From assembly GCF_050624435.1 (NCBI RefSeq), contig NC_134531.1, positions 258,864,812 to 258,928,811 on the forward strand: a stretch of DNA of 64,000 bases, given 5' to 3'. The stretch is from Tenrec ecaudatus (lineage: Eukaryota; Chordata; Mammalia; Afrosoricida; Tenrecidae). The notes under the pieces were generated by a model. The model was given only the letters and a program-made list of their open reading frames with translations, was not told the DNA's origin and did no database searches. Below, one piece after another: positions 1-10,619 of the stretch. The translations under genes and the position numbers were made by a program. The first letter of the stretch is position 1; each line of letters opens with the position of its first letter.

Positions 1-1204
1 TACTTTGGACGTATTATTAAAATGATACATTTCTGAAAATGAGCATCATATTTGGTAATGTAGTGGATCACCAAAAGTAAAAAAAAAATCTTCAGAGATG
101 AATTGATACAGAGCCAAAGTAATGGCTTCAAACATACCATTGATTATGAAAATGGCACAGAATCTAATATTGTTTTCTTTTTATCCTGTGACAAACAACA
201 TTGTTATGCATGAGAGCCAGTTTGACAACAACTAACAATTTCTGCCAGATGCAGAAATGGCCCAATGGTAACTAAGAGCAATAAATTATGGTATCTTGAA
301 CAAATAATTTATTGTCCTAAAATTTATGTCAGCATACAATATTACTATAATACTAAGACAATTTTCAATGTAAATATAATTCATAATTTAAAATTTTTTA
401 TATCTCTATATAACATTTATTTACAAATTAGTATTAACTAATATAAGCTGTATTATTTTTAAAACCTGTGTAGGATGAATAAATGATAAAATTAGACAGA
501 TGATACTTGGTTTAGATATATTTTCAGTTGTCAATATAACAAATCAATTTTATTCATAATATTAAAATAATAGAAATGAGTAAAGGAGAGCTTAAGCCTT
601 CCCCCTAAAATTTGGGAATTACTTTAAATTTTCTTTGGTTTTATGCTTTCCCACAGGCAGTTTAGAATGTCACATACACTTATAGTAGATACTTTGTACA
701 GTAAAATTATGCAAAAATGTTCATGACAATTCTCATCTGGGACATAAACACTTCTTGTTTCCTGCTTGTGTTTTCAATAAAGCTGTAGTATTTAAAGAAA
801 ATTACACAGAATATGACTACACATATATTTTTCAAAGCAACATGAAATAGAAACTTTTATTCTTTTTTTAATACACGAAAATGAGAAAGAAAAAACTTGA
901 CTTAACTGTCCATGGAAAAAACGTAATTAAGTTAACATTGAATCAAATCTGCCAGTTCTCATGATCTTGCTCCAGCACTTCGGCCTCCCTGCACCTCCAA
1001 TTAGGGTATCAAGTGCACACTCTTTAATAATAGTTTCCTTTCTCACTCTTCCCCTCAACCTCTTCTCATTTTTCTCCTCTCCTCCAGGGAGAAGCCATGA
1101 AGCAAGAAGTCATTCTGGCAAGTCTGATTCAGGCCAGGAAAACCAATTGTCTTCAAATCAAGGGATTAATCTGCTAACAGGTACTTCTTAAACTTCCTTT
1201 ATGT
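1..1204. other. AT-rich stretch without a recognised feature
   Basis: No repeat family or exon is recognisable. Bases 1-900 are very AT-rich. Bases 960-1090 are pyrimidine-rich and contain a 76-codon open frame that is low in complexity, shows no domain and has no support as a gene. Confidence 0.5.
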
Positions 1205-2088
1205 TTTCTAATGTCCAAAGGCCGCCATTCATACCAGTTTTTAGTACCAGAGTGGCTTGTGCATTGCTGCGATGTTGGAAGCTGTACTGCTGGTATTTTG
1301 GATATCAACATGGTCACCTATGGAGGGCAGACGTTAGTGGAACTTCAGAAGGAAGGCAGCCTGGAAGATGCATCTGGAAATCTCCTTCTTAACAAAATAA
1401 ATCCAGTGAAAACTGTATAAACAGCAGTGGAACATTGTTTATTATAGTGACTTAGGATAGCTCCTCAGACTGGAGGTCTCCAAAAAACAATCGGAAGAGA
1501 CCTGCTTCCCCAAAGTGGAGTTGGCCTTATTGACATGAATGAAGAACAGTTTGCAAGGCCTTCCTTTACACGAATTCAAATGAGAGAAGTCCCTGCATAC
1601 ATGCATGAACTGGTAATCATCATGAAGGAGGTAAAATGGATACAGATAAATATGAACTGAAATGAACTAATATGAGCCATTTTAAATCCAATAACCATAT
1701 GGTCTATTATGCTAGGGATGGCAAATTGATGAGGAATGATCAGGAAATAAAAACAAAACACTTCAAGTTCTATCTAAAAATATAACTGTTAGTAATAGGA
1801 TAATATCTATATGCCTACAAGGAAGACCAATTGGATCACTCTAATTAAAACTTACACACTGATCAATAATGCCAATGGTGAAGAAATGGATTTTTACCAA
1901 AATCTGTACCTTTGGATTGATCAAGCATTTATTGAAGTTATTTTGATAATTATTAGTGATTTCAATGTGAATGTTGGACAAACTATTAAAAAGTATTCAG
2001 AGTTAGAAACTATGACCTCAGTGATAGTAACCATGTCGAGGACAGTATGATAGAATGTTTTAAGACCAGCAATGTATTCGCTGTAAAC
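1205..2088 (+). mobile_element. RTE/BovB-type LINE, 5' part with endonuclease region, decayed
   Basis: This aligns by eye with the 5' part of the RTE copy at 37.2-38.1 kb, including the stretches near 1,430-1,530 and 1,655-1,850. The endonuclease motif usually written GDWN or GDFN is seen as S-D-F-N near 1,960 (ISDFNVNVG in the frame), where the longer copy reads MIGDWN. Several stops and frame changes break the frame, so it is a dead fragment. Reverse-transcriptase sequence is absent: the element stops just after the region that encodes the equivalent of 'DFFIAN'. The encoded family protein nicks target DNA (AP-type endonuclease) and reverse transcribes its own RNA. Confidence 0.75.
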
Positions 2089-2343
2089 ATCAATGTTTAA
2101 CTGAATATAGACTCTTAGGAGTGAGTTCAGTGCCAGGGTGAAGATCGATGAAAGGCCCTAGTAATGTATTCTACCAGTCTTTATTCAATCAGTAAGACTG
2201 GTATTATTTTATGATTTTTAGTTTTGTTGCACATTTCTGTCCCACTCTATTCATGATTATATTAAAAGGTCTGTGAAAGGATCACATTTAAAAGTCCTGT
2301 TTAGCACTTTTTAATGTGATTCCCTTCAAGGTGGAAAGTAGTA
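2089..2343. other. Unassigned spacer
   Basis: AT-rich sequence between the RTE fragment and the antisense AfroSINE. No feature is recognised. Confidence 0.4.
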
Positions 2344-2560
2344 GTAATAAAAAAAAACCACAACTCACTGTCATGGGGTCAATGCTGCCTCATAGCACGC
2401 TCATGTGGGTTTCGGCGTTTCTGAGACTGTAACTGCGGATAGGACTAGAAAGTCCAGTCTTTATCCCTCTGAACTGCTGATGGTTTTGAACTGCCAACCA
2501 TGCAGCCTGCAGCCCAACTCTTCACCACTGCACCTTCTAATGCTTTTTCCCAAAAGGGTG
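2344..2560 (-). repeat. AfroSINE, antisense, diverged
   Basis: Read on the minus strand this has the AfroSINE order: tRNA-derived head (antisense 'accactgcacc' at 2,524-2,534), middle, then the tail whose antisense reads 'actcactgtcatggggtca' beside an A-run at 2,349-2,356. It is diverged and has internal changes, so it is an old, inactive copy. Confidence 0.7.
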
Positions 2561-2650
2561 ATGAAGGCTAAGATTCCCATAGTCTATTAGTTTGGTGGAA
2601 TGGCTTTTTTTCCATGTGTCTTTGGTTTTTATTTCACACTTCTTTGCCTT

Positions 2651-2676
2651 CCCCCCCACCCCCCCCACCCCCGCCA
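2651..2676. repeat. C-rich simple repeat
   Basis: An interrupted poly-C tract with blocks of 7-8 C separated by single A. The flanks at 2,561-2,650 and 2,677-2,882 hold nothing recognisable. Confidence 0.9.
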
Positions 2677-2882
2677 TAGGGAGATACCAATGTTAGCCTT
2701 AGATGACTAATTACAAGTTTTTAAGGGCCCAGGTCCTACTCCTCAATGCAGAAGGTATACCATTTTATTTGTGAACTGGTTTCTGCCAATTGACCTTGAT
2801 TGCCTCTGCGACTGTAACAAAAGTCTTCTTTAAAACTGCTGAGACACAAAAACACAGCTTTGAGGACCTGAAAAGTCCTGGT

Positions 2883-4545
2883 CTTTTCAATGGCCTCATA
2901 TGCTTCTGAAAACTAGCACAGCAATAAGGAAAGCCAAGGAATAACTGATGTGTCTGATGTGTTTTTGTTTTGATGATGGCATAGAAAATTTAGATAGATC
3001 ATTAACTACCAGAAGAACAAATAAATTTGTCAAGTCCACACAGAAGCAAACCAAGAAGGAAAAAGAGGTAGCGAGGACTAGACCCCATACTGGCACACCA
3101 CGTCCTGAGGATGACATCCCTGCACGGTCCTGCTAAATCACAGAGAGACTGTAGGGCCAACAACACCTCCAGACATGATGTCCCCTTGCTGGAGCATACT
3201 GTGACAGAGGACAATACTGGGGACTCACAGTATGGAGTGAGTCTGGTCTGACCAACCCCACAGTGGGGCAAATGAAGAAGGGAACATAACAGGTCAGCAA
3301 TGAGAGCAAAGCAAAGCCCACAAAACCTCTGAGGTGCCCCGCCCCCCAAATAGACTTCAGGCTAGGAGAGGCAGTTCGCAGAATCCCCCAGTACCAGTGG
3401 AGTTGTAGTCATAAAGGTCAGCAGACAGATCTGGAATTATATATGCTTTTTCATTTTTTGTTTTCTCTTTTTATTCAACCTTTGTTTTGTTTCCTTTTTT
3501 TTTGGTCTCTGTTGTTTTTCTTTAGCCTACCTATATGAGATAGGCATGGGAAGCAAACCCGAGGGGAAAGCAGTGGGACCAATGGTTCCTGAGGTACTTG
3601 GCAGGGAGGAGGGGGTGGGTGGGAGAGGGAGCAGTGAGCAAGCACCATAGACAGGGGGATATCTAGGGAATTAAAATCAACAAAGAGGAGGACATAGAGA
3701 TCCTGGTGGTGTTGGAACAACATCAATCTAGTTGAGAAGAATTACTAAGAGGTAGGTGGAAGCAGGGCAAGCATGATGATGGGGCAGGAGGAAGGTAAAA
3801 GGAAACAGAGGAATCCAGGTCAGATAAACCCTTCAGGAACAGAAAGGGGAGTGGTGATACCAGAAGGGTAGGGGAAATGTGGGGCAGAGGAGGGCAGACG
3901 GGGGAACAGATCACAATGATTTATGCAAAATCATCTCTCCACCCCTAGCCCCAGGGGGATGAACAACAGAAATGTTGGTGAAGGAAGACTGTGGTCAGTG
4001 ACAATACATGAAAATAGTAATAACTTATAATTTATCAAGGGGTCACTAGGGTAGGAGGGGGGAAGGAGGGGGAAAAGAGGAATTGATACTAAGGGCTCAA
4101 ATGGAAAGCAAATATTTAGATAATGATGATGGCAACATATGTACAGATATGCTTGATACAATCGATGTATGGAATGTTATAAGAGTGGTAAGAAAAAAAA
4201 AGAGTGGTAAGATTACCCCAATAAAATGACTTAAAAAAAAGAATGAATGAATGAAGTGCAGCCAAAATACTCCTGATAAGTGAGGTTGATGATGAAACTT
4301 CTCACATTTCTTGGACATGTTAGGAGAAAAAGTAGTCCCTGGAAAAGAATATTATGCTAGGGAAAGTACCAGTTCCAGGAGAAAGAGAAGATCTTTAACA
4401 CAATTTATGGACAACATGGCTGTAACAATAGGCTTAAAGCAAGGAAAATATTGTGATTATGGGCAGGACTGGCCAGTGTCTCTTTCTTTGGGGCATGGAG
4501 TTGCTATGAGTCAGAAGTGACTCAATAGAACCTTGTAACCTTGTA
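2883..4545 (+). mobile_element. RTE-type LINE 3' end, split by an L1 insertion
   Basis: Two RTE pieces lie in order: 2,883-3,039 (starting 'tcttttcaatggcctcata') and 4,246-4,545 (from 'gaagtgcagcc' through 'ttggacatgtta' to the terminal 'gctatgagtcagaagtgact'). They encode the C-terminal part of the RTE protein downstream of the polymerase. Between them lies an L1 3' end in the same orientation. The first piece ends in the equivalent of 'gaacaaatctgtc' and the second resumes close to the next bases of the family sequence, which suggests insertion into a pre-existing RTE rather than two unrelated fragments. Confidence 0.7.
3040..4245 (+). mobile_element. L1-type LINE 3' end (3' UTR with G-rich tract)
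   Basis: This shares its whole 3' half with the copies ending at 6,520, 14,745, 16,510, 28,455 and 62,530: a G-rich polypurine run (4,048-4,080), then a segment ending in 'acaatcgatgtatgga', 'ccaataaaatgactt' and an A-run. The G-rich run is typical of mammalian L1 3' UTRs. No ORF2 coding end is recognised in 3,040-3,400. It sits inside an RTE 3' end. Near the tail a 13-base sequence is duplicated on either side of an A-run (4,181-4,193 and 4,200-4,212). Confidence 0.7.
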
Positions 4546-4764
4546 CAAAGAAGCCTGAAAAGTTAATCAACTCTTTGGTGTGATATATAGCTACTCACTG
4601 AGGAATACATTTCATATTACCTAATGTATCAACAAGGAAAGTACATTCGCTTGCATCTCTTAAACTTGCCGGTGTTGTTGCAGTTGTCGCCATGTTCTGA
4701 TGTGCCACTATGGTCCTGTCAAAGCCATCCCCAATTTTATGCACATATTAATATATCTATAGGT
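4546..4764. other. Unassigned spacer
   Basis: Short sequence between an RTE 3' end and an L1 3' end. No family is recognised. Confidence 0.4.
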
Positions 4765-6520
4765 CCACCTAGATAAGATACACTCGACAAACAATATGAG
4801 AAGAAAATAACAGGATCAACGGTCCCAGACGGACATGAGAGTGTGGGAGGTAGGGGAAGGGAGGAGGTGTTGGCAAACCCAGGGACAAGGGAACAATGAG
4901 TGGTTCAAAACCAGTGCCAGGGAGGGGATGGGAGAACTGATAGGGAGTGACCAAGAGCAAGGTAGCTGAGAGGAATTACTGAAATCACAATGAAGGCTGA
5001 ACAAGGTAGTGGGACAGGAGGAAAGCATAAGGAAATAGAGGAAAGGAGTAGGGAATACATAGAAACCTAAATACAGACATGTACATATGTACCATATATA
5101 CTTGTGTATAAGCCGAATTTTTCAGTACCCCAGCGAGGTGTAACATCTCGCGGGTGATTGCAGATCCTCCGCTGTTCATTCAAAGCCCCACTGACACTGC
5201 AGACCTTTGAATGTTTATTTACTCACATCTAACCAATAAGAGCAGTCCTATGACGTGGATGGCTACAATTCACAGAAGCACCCATAGTGATTCACTTATG
5301 CCGGCAGCTGAACTGGTAAGGATGTGTCCATGGCTGCGCTCAGTCTCACCCCTCTGGTTTCTGTGTTAATTTACATCCTGCATTTCTCATCCTAGGCTTA
5401 TACTCAAGTCAGTCAGTTTTTCTGGTTTCTCAGGTAATAATTAGATGCCTCGGCTTATACTTGGGTTGGCTTATATTCGAGTATATATGGTAAATATATT
5501 TATGATTATGGGGAAATAGACCGATGTGCATATATTTATAGGTTTAGTAGTAGGGTATCAGGTGGACATTGGGCCTCCTCATGTGCATTCCCTTAATACA
5601 AGAGCACTTTGCTCAGCTAAACGGTCATTTCATGATACCCACCTTCCTGACATGATCGCTGAAGACAGACGTGTGCATACGCAAATGTGATGAAGAAAGC
5701 TGATGGTGCCCGGCTATCAAAAGATATAGTATCTGTGGTCTTAAAGACTTGAAGGCAAACAAGTGGCCATCTAGCTTAGAAGCAACAAAGCCCACGTGGA
5801 AACAGCACACCAACATGTGTGATCATGAAGGGCCTAGGGGACCAGGTTTCAAGCACCAAAGGCAGGGGTGAAAAAAATCATATCATCGTGAATGAGGGGA
5901 GTGTGTGATGGGTACCCAATGCCCATCTGTAGACAACTGGACATCTTTTGCAGATGGGTAGTGGGGAGGAGATGAGTCACTCAGGGTTCAGTGTAGCAAT
6001 AGTGAAACTCATAATCTTCCTCTAGTTCTTAAATGCTTCCTCCTCCCAACTATCATGATCCCAATTCTACCTTGCAAACCTGGTTAGACCAGAGGATGCA
6101 CAGCGGTACAGATGGGAACTGGAACCACAGGGAATCTAGGACAGCTGAACCTCTCAGGACCAGCGGTGAGAGTGGCTATACCTGGAGGGAAGGAGAGGTA
6201 GAAAGTGGGAACCGATCACAGGGTTCTACATATAGCCTCATCTCTGGGGCATGGGTAGGTGAAGGGAGACGCCGGGCAGTGTAAGATAAGATAAAATAAT
6301 AATTTATAAATTATTAAGAGTTTATGGGGGAAAGGGGAGCGGAGAGGGAGGGGAAGGCAAAAAAAGGAAAATGAGGAGCTGATTTCAGGACACCAAGCGG
6401 AAAGCGAATTTTGAGAATGATGAGGGCAATGAATGTATAAGTGTGCTTTACACACTTGATGTATGTATGGATTATGATAAGAGTTGTATGAGTCCCAATA
6501 AAATGATTTAAAAACAAAAA
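4765..6520 (+). mobile_element. L1-type LINE 3' end, longest copy, with nested DNA transposon
   Basis: A long L1 3' UTR copy. The part 5,560-5,830 ('ggcaaacaagtggccatct' region) also occurs at 15,540-15,790 and 27,735-27,830, and antisense at 24,430-24,660. The part 6,040-6,500 occurs in all the other L1 ends. The G-rich run is at 6,327-6,360, AATAAA at 6,498, followed by an A-rich tail. A TA-flanked DNA element (5,092-5,490) interrupts it. No ORF2 residues are recognisable, so this is 3' untranslated sequence only and cannot move by itself. Confidence 0.75.
5092..5490. mobile_element. Non-autonomous Tc1/mariner-like DNA transposon (MITE), 399 bp
   Basis: The ends are inverted repeats: the left end starts 'ccatatatacttgtgtataa' and the right end, reverse-complemented, starts 'ccatatatactcgaatataa'. 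TA dinucleotides flank both sides (5,090-5,091 and 5,491-5,492), the target duplication of Tc1/mariner transposons. There is no transposase frame inside. The left inverted repeat is shorter and more diverged than the right, whose inner part repeats 'gtataagcc' motifs. The 115-bp element at 18,756 shares the terminal motif and the inner 'cacctaattttaccac'-like stretch. Confidence 0.75.
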
Positions 6521-6724
6521 AAAGTTTAAATGAAGTTTTATAGAGGGGAAAATCCTTGCATACTGCATTAAAAATGAAGTATTGTAGATGCGGTTAGGTT
6601 AAAATTTAACACCTATTGATGTCCTTTTAAACTCATTTTAAAATTTTTCTAGTAGTCAACATTTTCTGCTTTCTTTTCAATTGAGGCTTTCCTCTATTTT
6701 GTTATTGTTGTTTTCTGTTAGTTT

Positions 6725-6960
6725 TGTAAGTTTTTCTGTATATGAAATCCAGGATAGGTAAATCTATCAAGACCGTTACTGGATTGATGATTTCTTGGCA
6801 GTATTGCAGGGGTGGCTGTGGGGAAGTGGAGAGCTAATAACAATGAGTACAAGAAAGAAGAAAATGTTCTAAAGTTGATTGTGGTGGTTATTATACAGCA
6901 TTTTAATATGTTTGAATTATTGAGTGGTATGATAATGTAAATAAAACTTTTCATAAAAAG
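6725..6960 (+). mobile_element. Fragment of an L1-type 3' UTR, another subfamily
   Basis: This begins with 'tctgtatatgaaatcc' and continues through 'gttactggattgatgattt' to 'gataatgtaaataaaa'. The opening motif recurs antisense at about 46,585-46,610 inside the L1 region there. The order (tatatgaaatcc, ttactggattg, gggaagtgga, ttgtggtggttattat) matches old mammalian L1 3' UTRs as I remember them. No coding sequence is present. The flanks 6,521-6,724 and 6,961-7,120 are unassigned. Confidence 0.5.
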
Positions 6961-7120
6961 AACTAATATATATGTATTACTCAAATATTTAATTTTAAAA
7001 ATATTTGCTTAGGAAATCCATGGAAACAAGCATACTGTAATGGTCAGTATCTCTAAGTCTGGATTAATAAATCATTTAACTCAACTAAGAAGGTCATCAA
7101 TCTTTTTAATCAGGTAGTGT

Positions 7121-7669
7121 TATAGATTGAATTGTGTCCTTGGAAAATACCTGTTACTTGGCTAGAATCATGTTTCTCAGCATTATGCAATTATTTTCCC
7201 CTTTGCAACTTGATGTAAATATCTTATGTGCTGTAAATCCTAACCTCCATGATGCCAATGAGGCAGAATTAGAAGCAGTTTTGTTAATGAGACAGGATAC
7301 AATCTACAGGATTAGACCGTGTTTTGAATCAATCTCTTCTGATGCATAAATGAGATTACGCAAGTGAGCAGAGATCAGAAGTAGCTCAGTAATATCAAAA
7401 AGATGGACAAGGAGAATAGCATACTATTTGGATCCACAATCCTTGTACGAAGAACCTTCTAGAAGAAGGGGAAGATTGATGTAAAAATGTTTGGAGATTT
7501 CCCAGGAATAGCAATCCTGCAGATGTTGTAAGGAGATAAGGCATTTCACCAAGACGTAATACAGAGCTCGTACCCTGCATTTGGACCTCAAGCCTCCTAA
7601 ACTCTGAGAGAGTTTGGTCAAAGGCATACGTGTATCCATTTCTATTAGAGCTGCACTAGTTAACTAAGA
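7121..7669 (+). mobile_element. Solo-LTR-like element, MaLR type
   Basis: The start 'tgttatagattgaattgtgt' and the end 'gttaactaagata' match the layout of ERVL-MaLR-type long terminal repeats ('...attgaattgtgtccccc' to '...aactaata'). The middle contains 'gagattacgcaagtgagcag' and an 'aagatggacaaggag' stretch. It is highly diverged and no internal retroviral genes are next to it, so it would be a solitary LTR. No clear target duplication was found. Confidence 0.5.
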
Positions 7670-8998
7670 TATATGTTTTATTCTTTCACAGACCTCAAAG
7701 TTCCAACTATTAAAAATAGAAATTTGATAAAACTTCATTAAATTAAATTTTAAAACCTCTAACTCAGAAGTATCATAGAAAAATGAACTAGAAAGATAAT
7801 ATATTTTCCCACGATATTTTTTAATCTGCCTTGTACATGAATCGCAAAAATGGCATGTGATTTGGTGGGATTGTGTGTGACATAATTTTCTTAGAAGAAA
7901 GTTCAAGACTATTAGGATACCAACGTCTTCTTTGGAGCATCATTGGCAGGTGACTCTGTAGAAAAGGCCAATAGCATTATGCAAGAAAAGCAGATGAGCT
8001 AAACTGCACCGTTCCTCGATCTCTGAGTCCTCACTTTTGAGCTTGGATAGAAGCAAACACAAAAGCAAAGAAATAGTCACGTGCACTGATATATGGGATT
8101 TTGTTACATCGTTTTATATTAAAGACATATTTATGGACAACAGGGCTTCTGTCATCTCAGCCATATTTTTGCCATAAGAGGAATACTTAGTTGAATAGTA
8201 TCCCCAGTCTTAATTTTTCATAACTTTATTGACCAGCTACATGTGTGTTGTAATCCACCTGCTAAGACTCGCTTGCTTTGACGCCACTGAGGGTTTTTCC
8301 CTGGTTGTACTTTTCAACCAGTAACATATTATATAATTCACAATGTGTCAATACATAGCACATATAAATAAACTGGTTATGTGATATTACTGGAACGTTT
8401 TAAACATATGGTATGGTACTGTGACAAAATACTTTGTAATTGAATTTTAAAAATTCCTATTTGAGTAAATGATGTGGGTTGCACAGTTATGTTTCAATGT
8501 GGTTTTACCAGAGTCTCACCAGGGGAAGGGTATTCAACTATGAAGATTATACTCACTGAACGTGCTAGTCCTTTGTGCATATTTAAAAGTCCCCGACCCC
8601 TTCACACCACAGCTGGTGCTTGTTTCCACCACTGAGTTTTAAATAATTCAGTGAAATTATTGAGAAACAGGGAATGTTCTGCATAATTTTGAAGCTTCAT
8701 TACTATTTGCACCAAATGTTGCTGATCAGCAAGAATGTCTCAATGGGAATAGTGAAGTTTCCCATTGAACTGAAATTCAAAATAAGTTCATTATTCTTAA
8801 AACTTAAAGAGAATCATCACAATATCATTTAACATTTAATACACCCAAATCATAAAGGTAGATTGCAATACAGTGTGAGTAAGAAGCCTATTTGTGATCT
8901 TTGCTTCTGACTCATTAACAGAAATAGTGTTTCCTTAGCAGCAACACTCCCTTTGAATCAATTTTACACATAACTAAACATAGCCCAATTTCCTGAAG
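7670..8998. other. Unassigned AT-rich sequence
   Basis: About 1.3 kb with no recognised repeat, RNA gene or exon. The 80-codon antisense frame at 7,664-7,906 has no domain and no splice or promoter context. Confidence 0.45.
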
Positions 8999-9352
8999 AA
9001 TGTAAAATGGCAAATATCACACAAGATTCCAAAGAGAGATAGAGGAGTATAAGAAATAAACACACCCCAGTACACTTGGGTGCATCCTGCCTAAGAGGGC
9101 AACAGTGGGTGAAAAGTTGTGGATACAGTGGTGGTGGAAGCATCACAGATCTCTGTGGAAGCATCACATGATAGTCAGTCAGCAGAAAGGTCAAGGCAGA
9201 GAGTGAGAGAGAGGCCATGTTCCAGAGAGCTATATATCTCAGTCACACCTCTAAATGAGATCATTAGGCTGCAACTTGATTAACAGGATAAACTCCACTC
9301 CTACACTGTTATATATCTTCAAGTTGACATAACATTATGTAACTACCACAAC
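8999..9352 (-). mobile_element. LTR-like fragment, antisense
   Basis: The right end 'ttatgtaactaccacaa' resembles the ends of the antisense LTR-like element near 19,560 ('attacgtaactaccaca'), and the inner order (lists of 'gagagagaggcc', then 'aacttgattaacagg', then 'tcaagttgacataa') fits an antisense copy of the same broad class. The left part is diverged and its boundary is uncertain. Confidence 0.35.
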
Positions 9353-9486
9353 AAATAATAACCAGTCTTTTAAACTTTGGAGTCTGTATGAAAATGCAGA
9401 TGATAATGTTCTTTTTGAAGTAGCAGTTCTTCAATTATTGGATTGCATTTACATATTCAATATTTGGCTACTTCAAAATCTTGGGA

Positions 9487-10004
9487 TGTGGTAGTTATAT
9501 AATTGTCAATTTAAGGATTAAGCATGTTGGGGTGGAGTCTAGCTTGTCAATCAGATCATAGCCAACGAGGCTTCTGTGTGGGCATAGCATTCCCCTAAGG
9601 ATTCTGGGAATTCCAGCATTTTCCCCTTGGAGGTGGGAGACTCTCTGCTCACACCCTGAGAGACATACCAGCTGAGAAGGCACATGGATCCACTGTGATG
9701 CAGCCCTGAGTACTGGAGAAGCCATGCAGAGACCCCTGCCAGATGTTTCCAATGCCCCTGGATCCAAAGACTTTCTACCCACTGGCCTGTTATCTTCTAC
9801 ATTCAGTGCCATTGCATGTGTTTTGTGAGTCTGAAGAGGACTTTATAGATTGATATCAGACATATGGGCTAATATTGGATTTATGGACTTGATCTGAACT
9901 GGGCTGGAATGTTTTCTCAATATTAAATTGCTCTTGTATATAAATATCTTTCTTATACACATATGGGTGTCCATGAATTTATTTCTCTAGTCTACCCAGA
10001 ATAA
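9487..10004 (+). mobile_element. Solo-LTR-like element of about 0.5 kb
   Basis: It begins 'tgtggtagttatataattgt' and ends 'gtctacccagaataaca', so it has TG...CA termini. Late in the element comes 'aatattaaattgctcttgta' and 'tataaatatctttc', resembling an LTR promoter/poly-A region. It looks like the sense orientation of the class seen antisense at 18.7-19.6 kb ('taactaccaca' is the complement of 'tgtggtagtta'). The 105-codon antisense frame over 9,495-9,812 is a chance frame in this repeat. Flanks 9,353-9,486 and 10,005-10,619 hold nothing recognisable. Confidence 0.55.
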
Positions 10005-10619
10005 CAGATGATATATATTACCATTAAGGAGAAAAATACAGGTAGCTGGTGAAATTTTAACATAGCTGTTATGAAGATAAAGCATTAAGCAGCACAAAAC
10101 TCATGATGGGAATCTATTATTTCATCATATTTAGATTTTCAAGTAGGGAGAATATTGTATTTTCACACTTGCATCTTTAATTTGTAGAGCTTATAAGACT
10201 AAAGCAATTGTATTTCTCCCATCGCTAAATCTTGACACATATTATTAGCAGATGACATAGAAAGCACCTTAATTGAGTAATCTTTTATTTGAACTACAAA
10301 TTGATTAAAAGTAATATGCTACATGAGACTATTCTCTGTTCTACTTGTGGTAACTGTTGGATGCCAAAGGCATTGTATACTGAAACTAGATCAAGAAGTT
10401 TCTGCTTCTGTGGAATTGGAAACAAACATTACCTATTTGCCCTGAACTCAGTGTTTTGAATAGGTGAGTGGTGATCCTCATCATGATCCCTGGGAAATGA
10501 ATGATTGTATCCATGAGCTCCATGTTGAATAAGCATAAAGGGTACTTAGAAAATAATCATCAGAGAGAAATGAGAGCAGAGCAAGCTTTCACAGCATTCA
10601 AGGACGAAGGTAGACAAGT

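Noticed and set aside
961-1191. 76-codon open frame starting with ATG
   Set aside because: Low-complexity serine/leucine-rich translation from pyrimidine-rich DNA, with no domain, no splice context and overlap with repeat sequence downstream.
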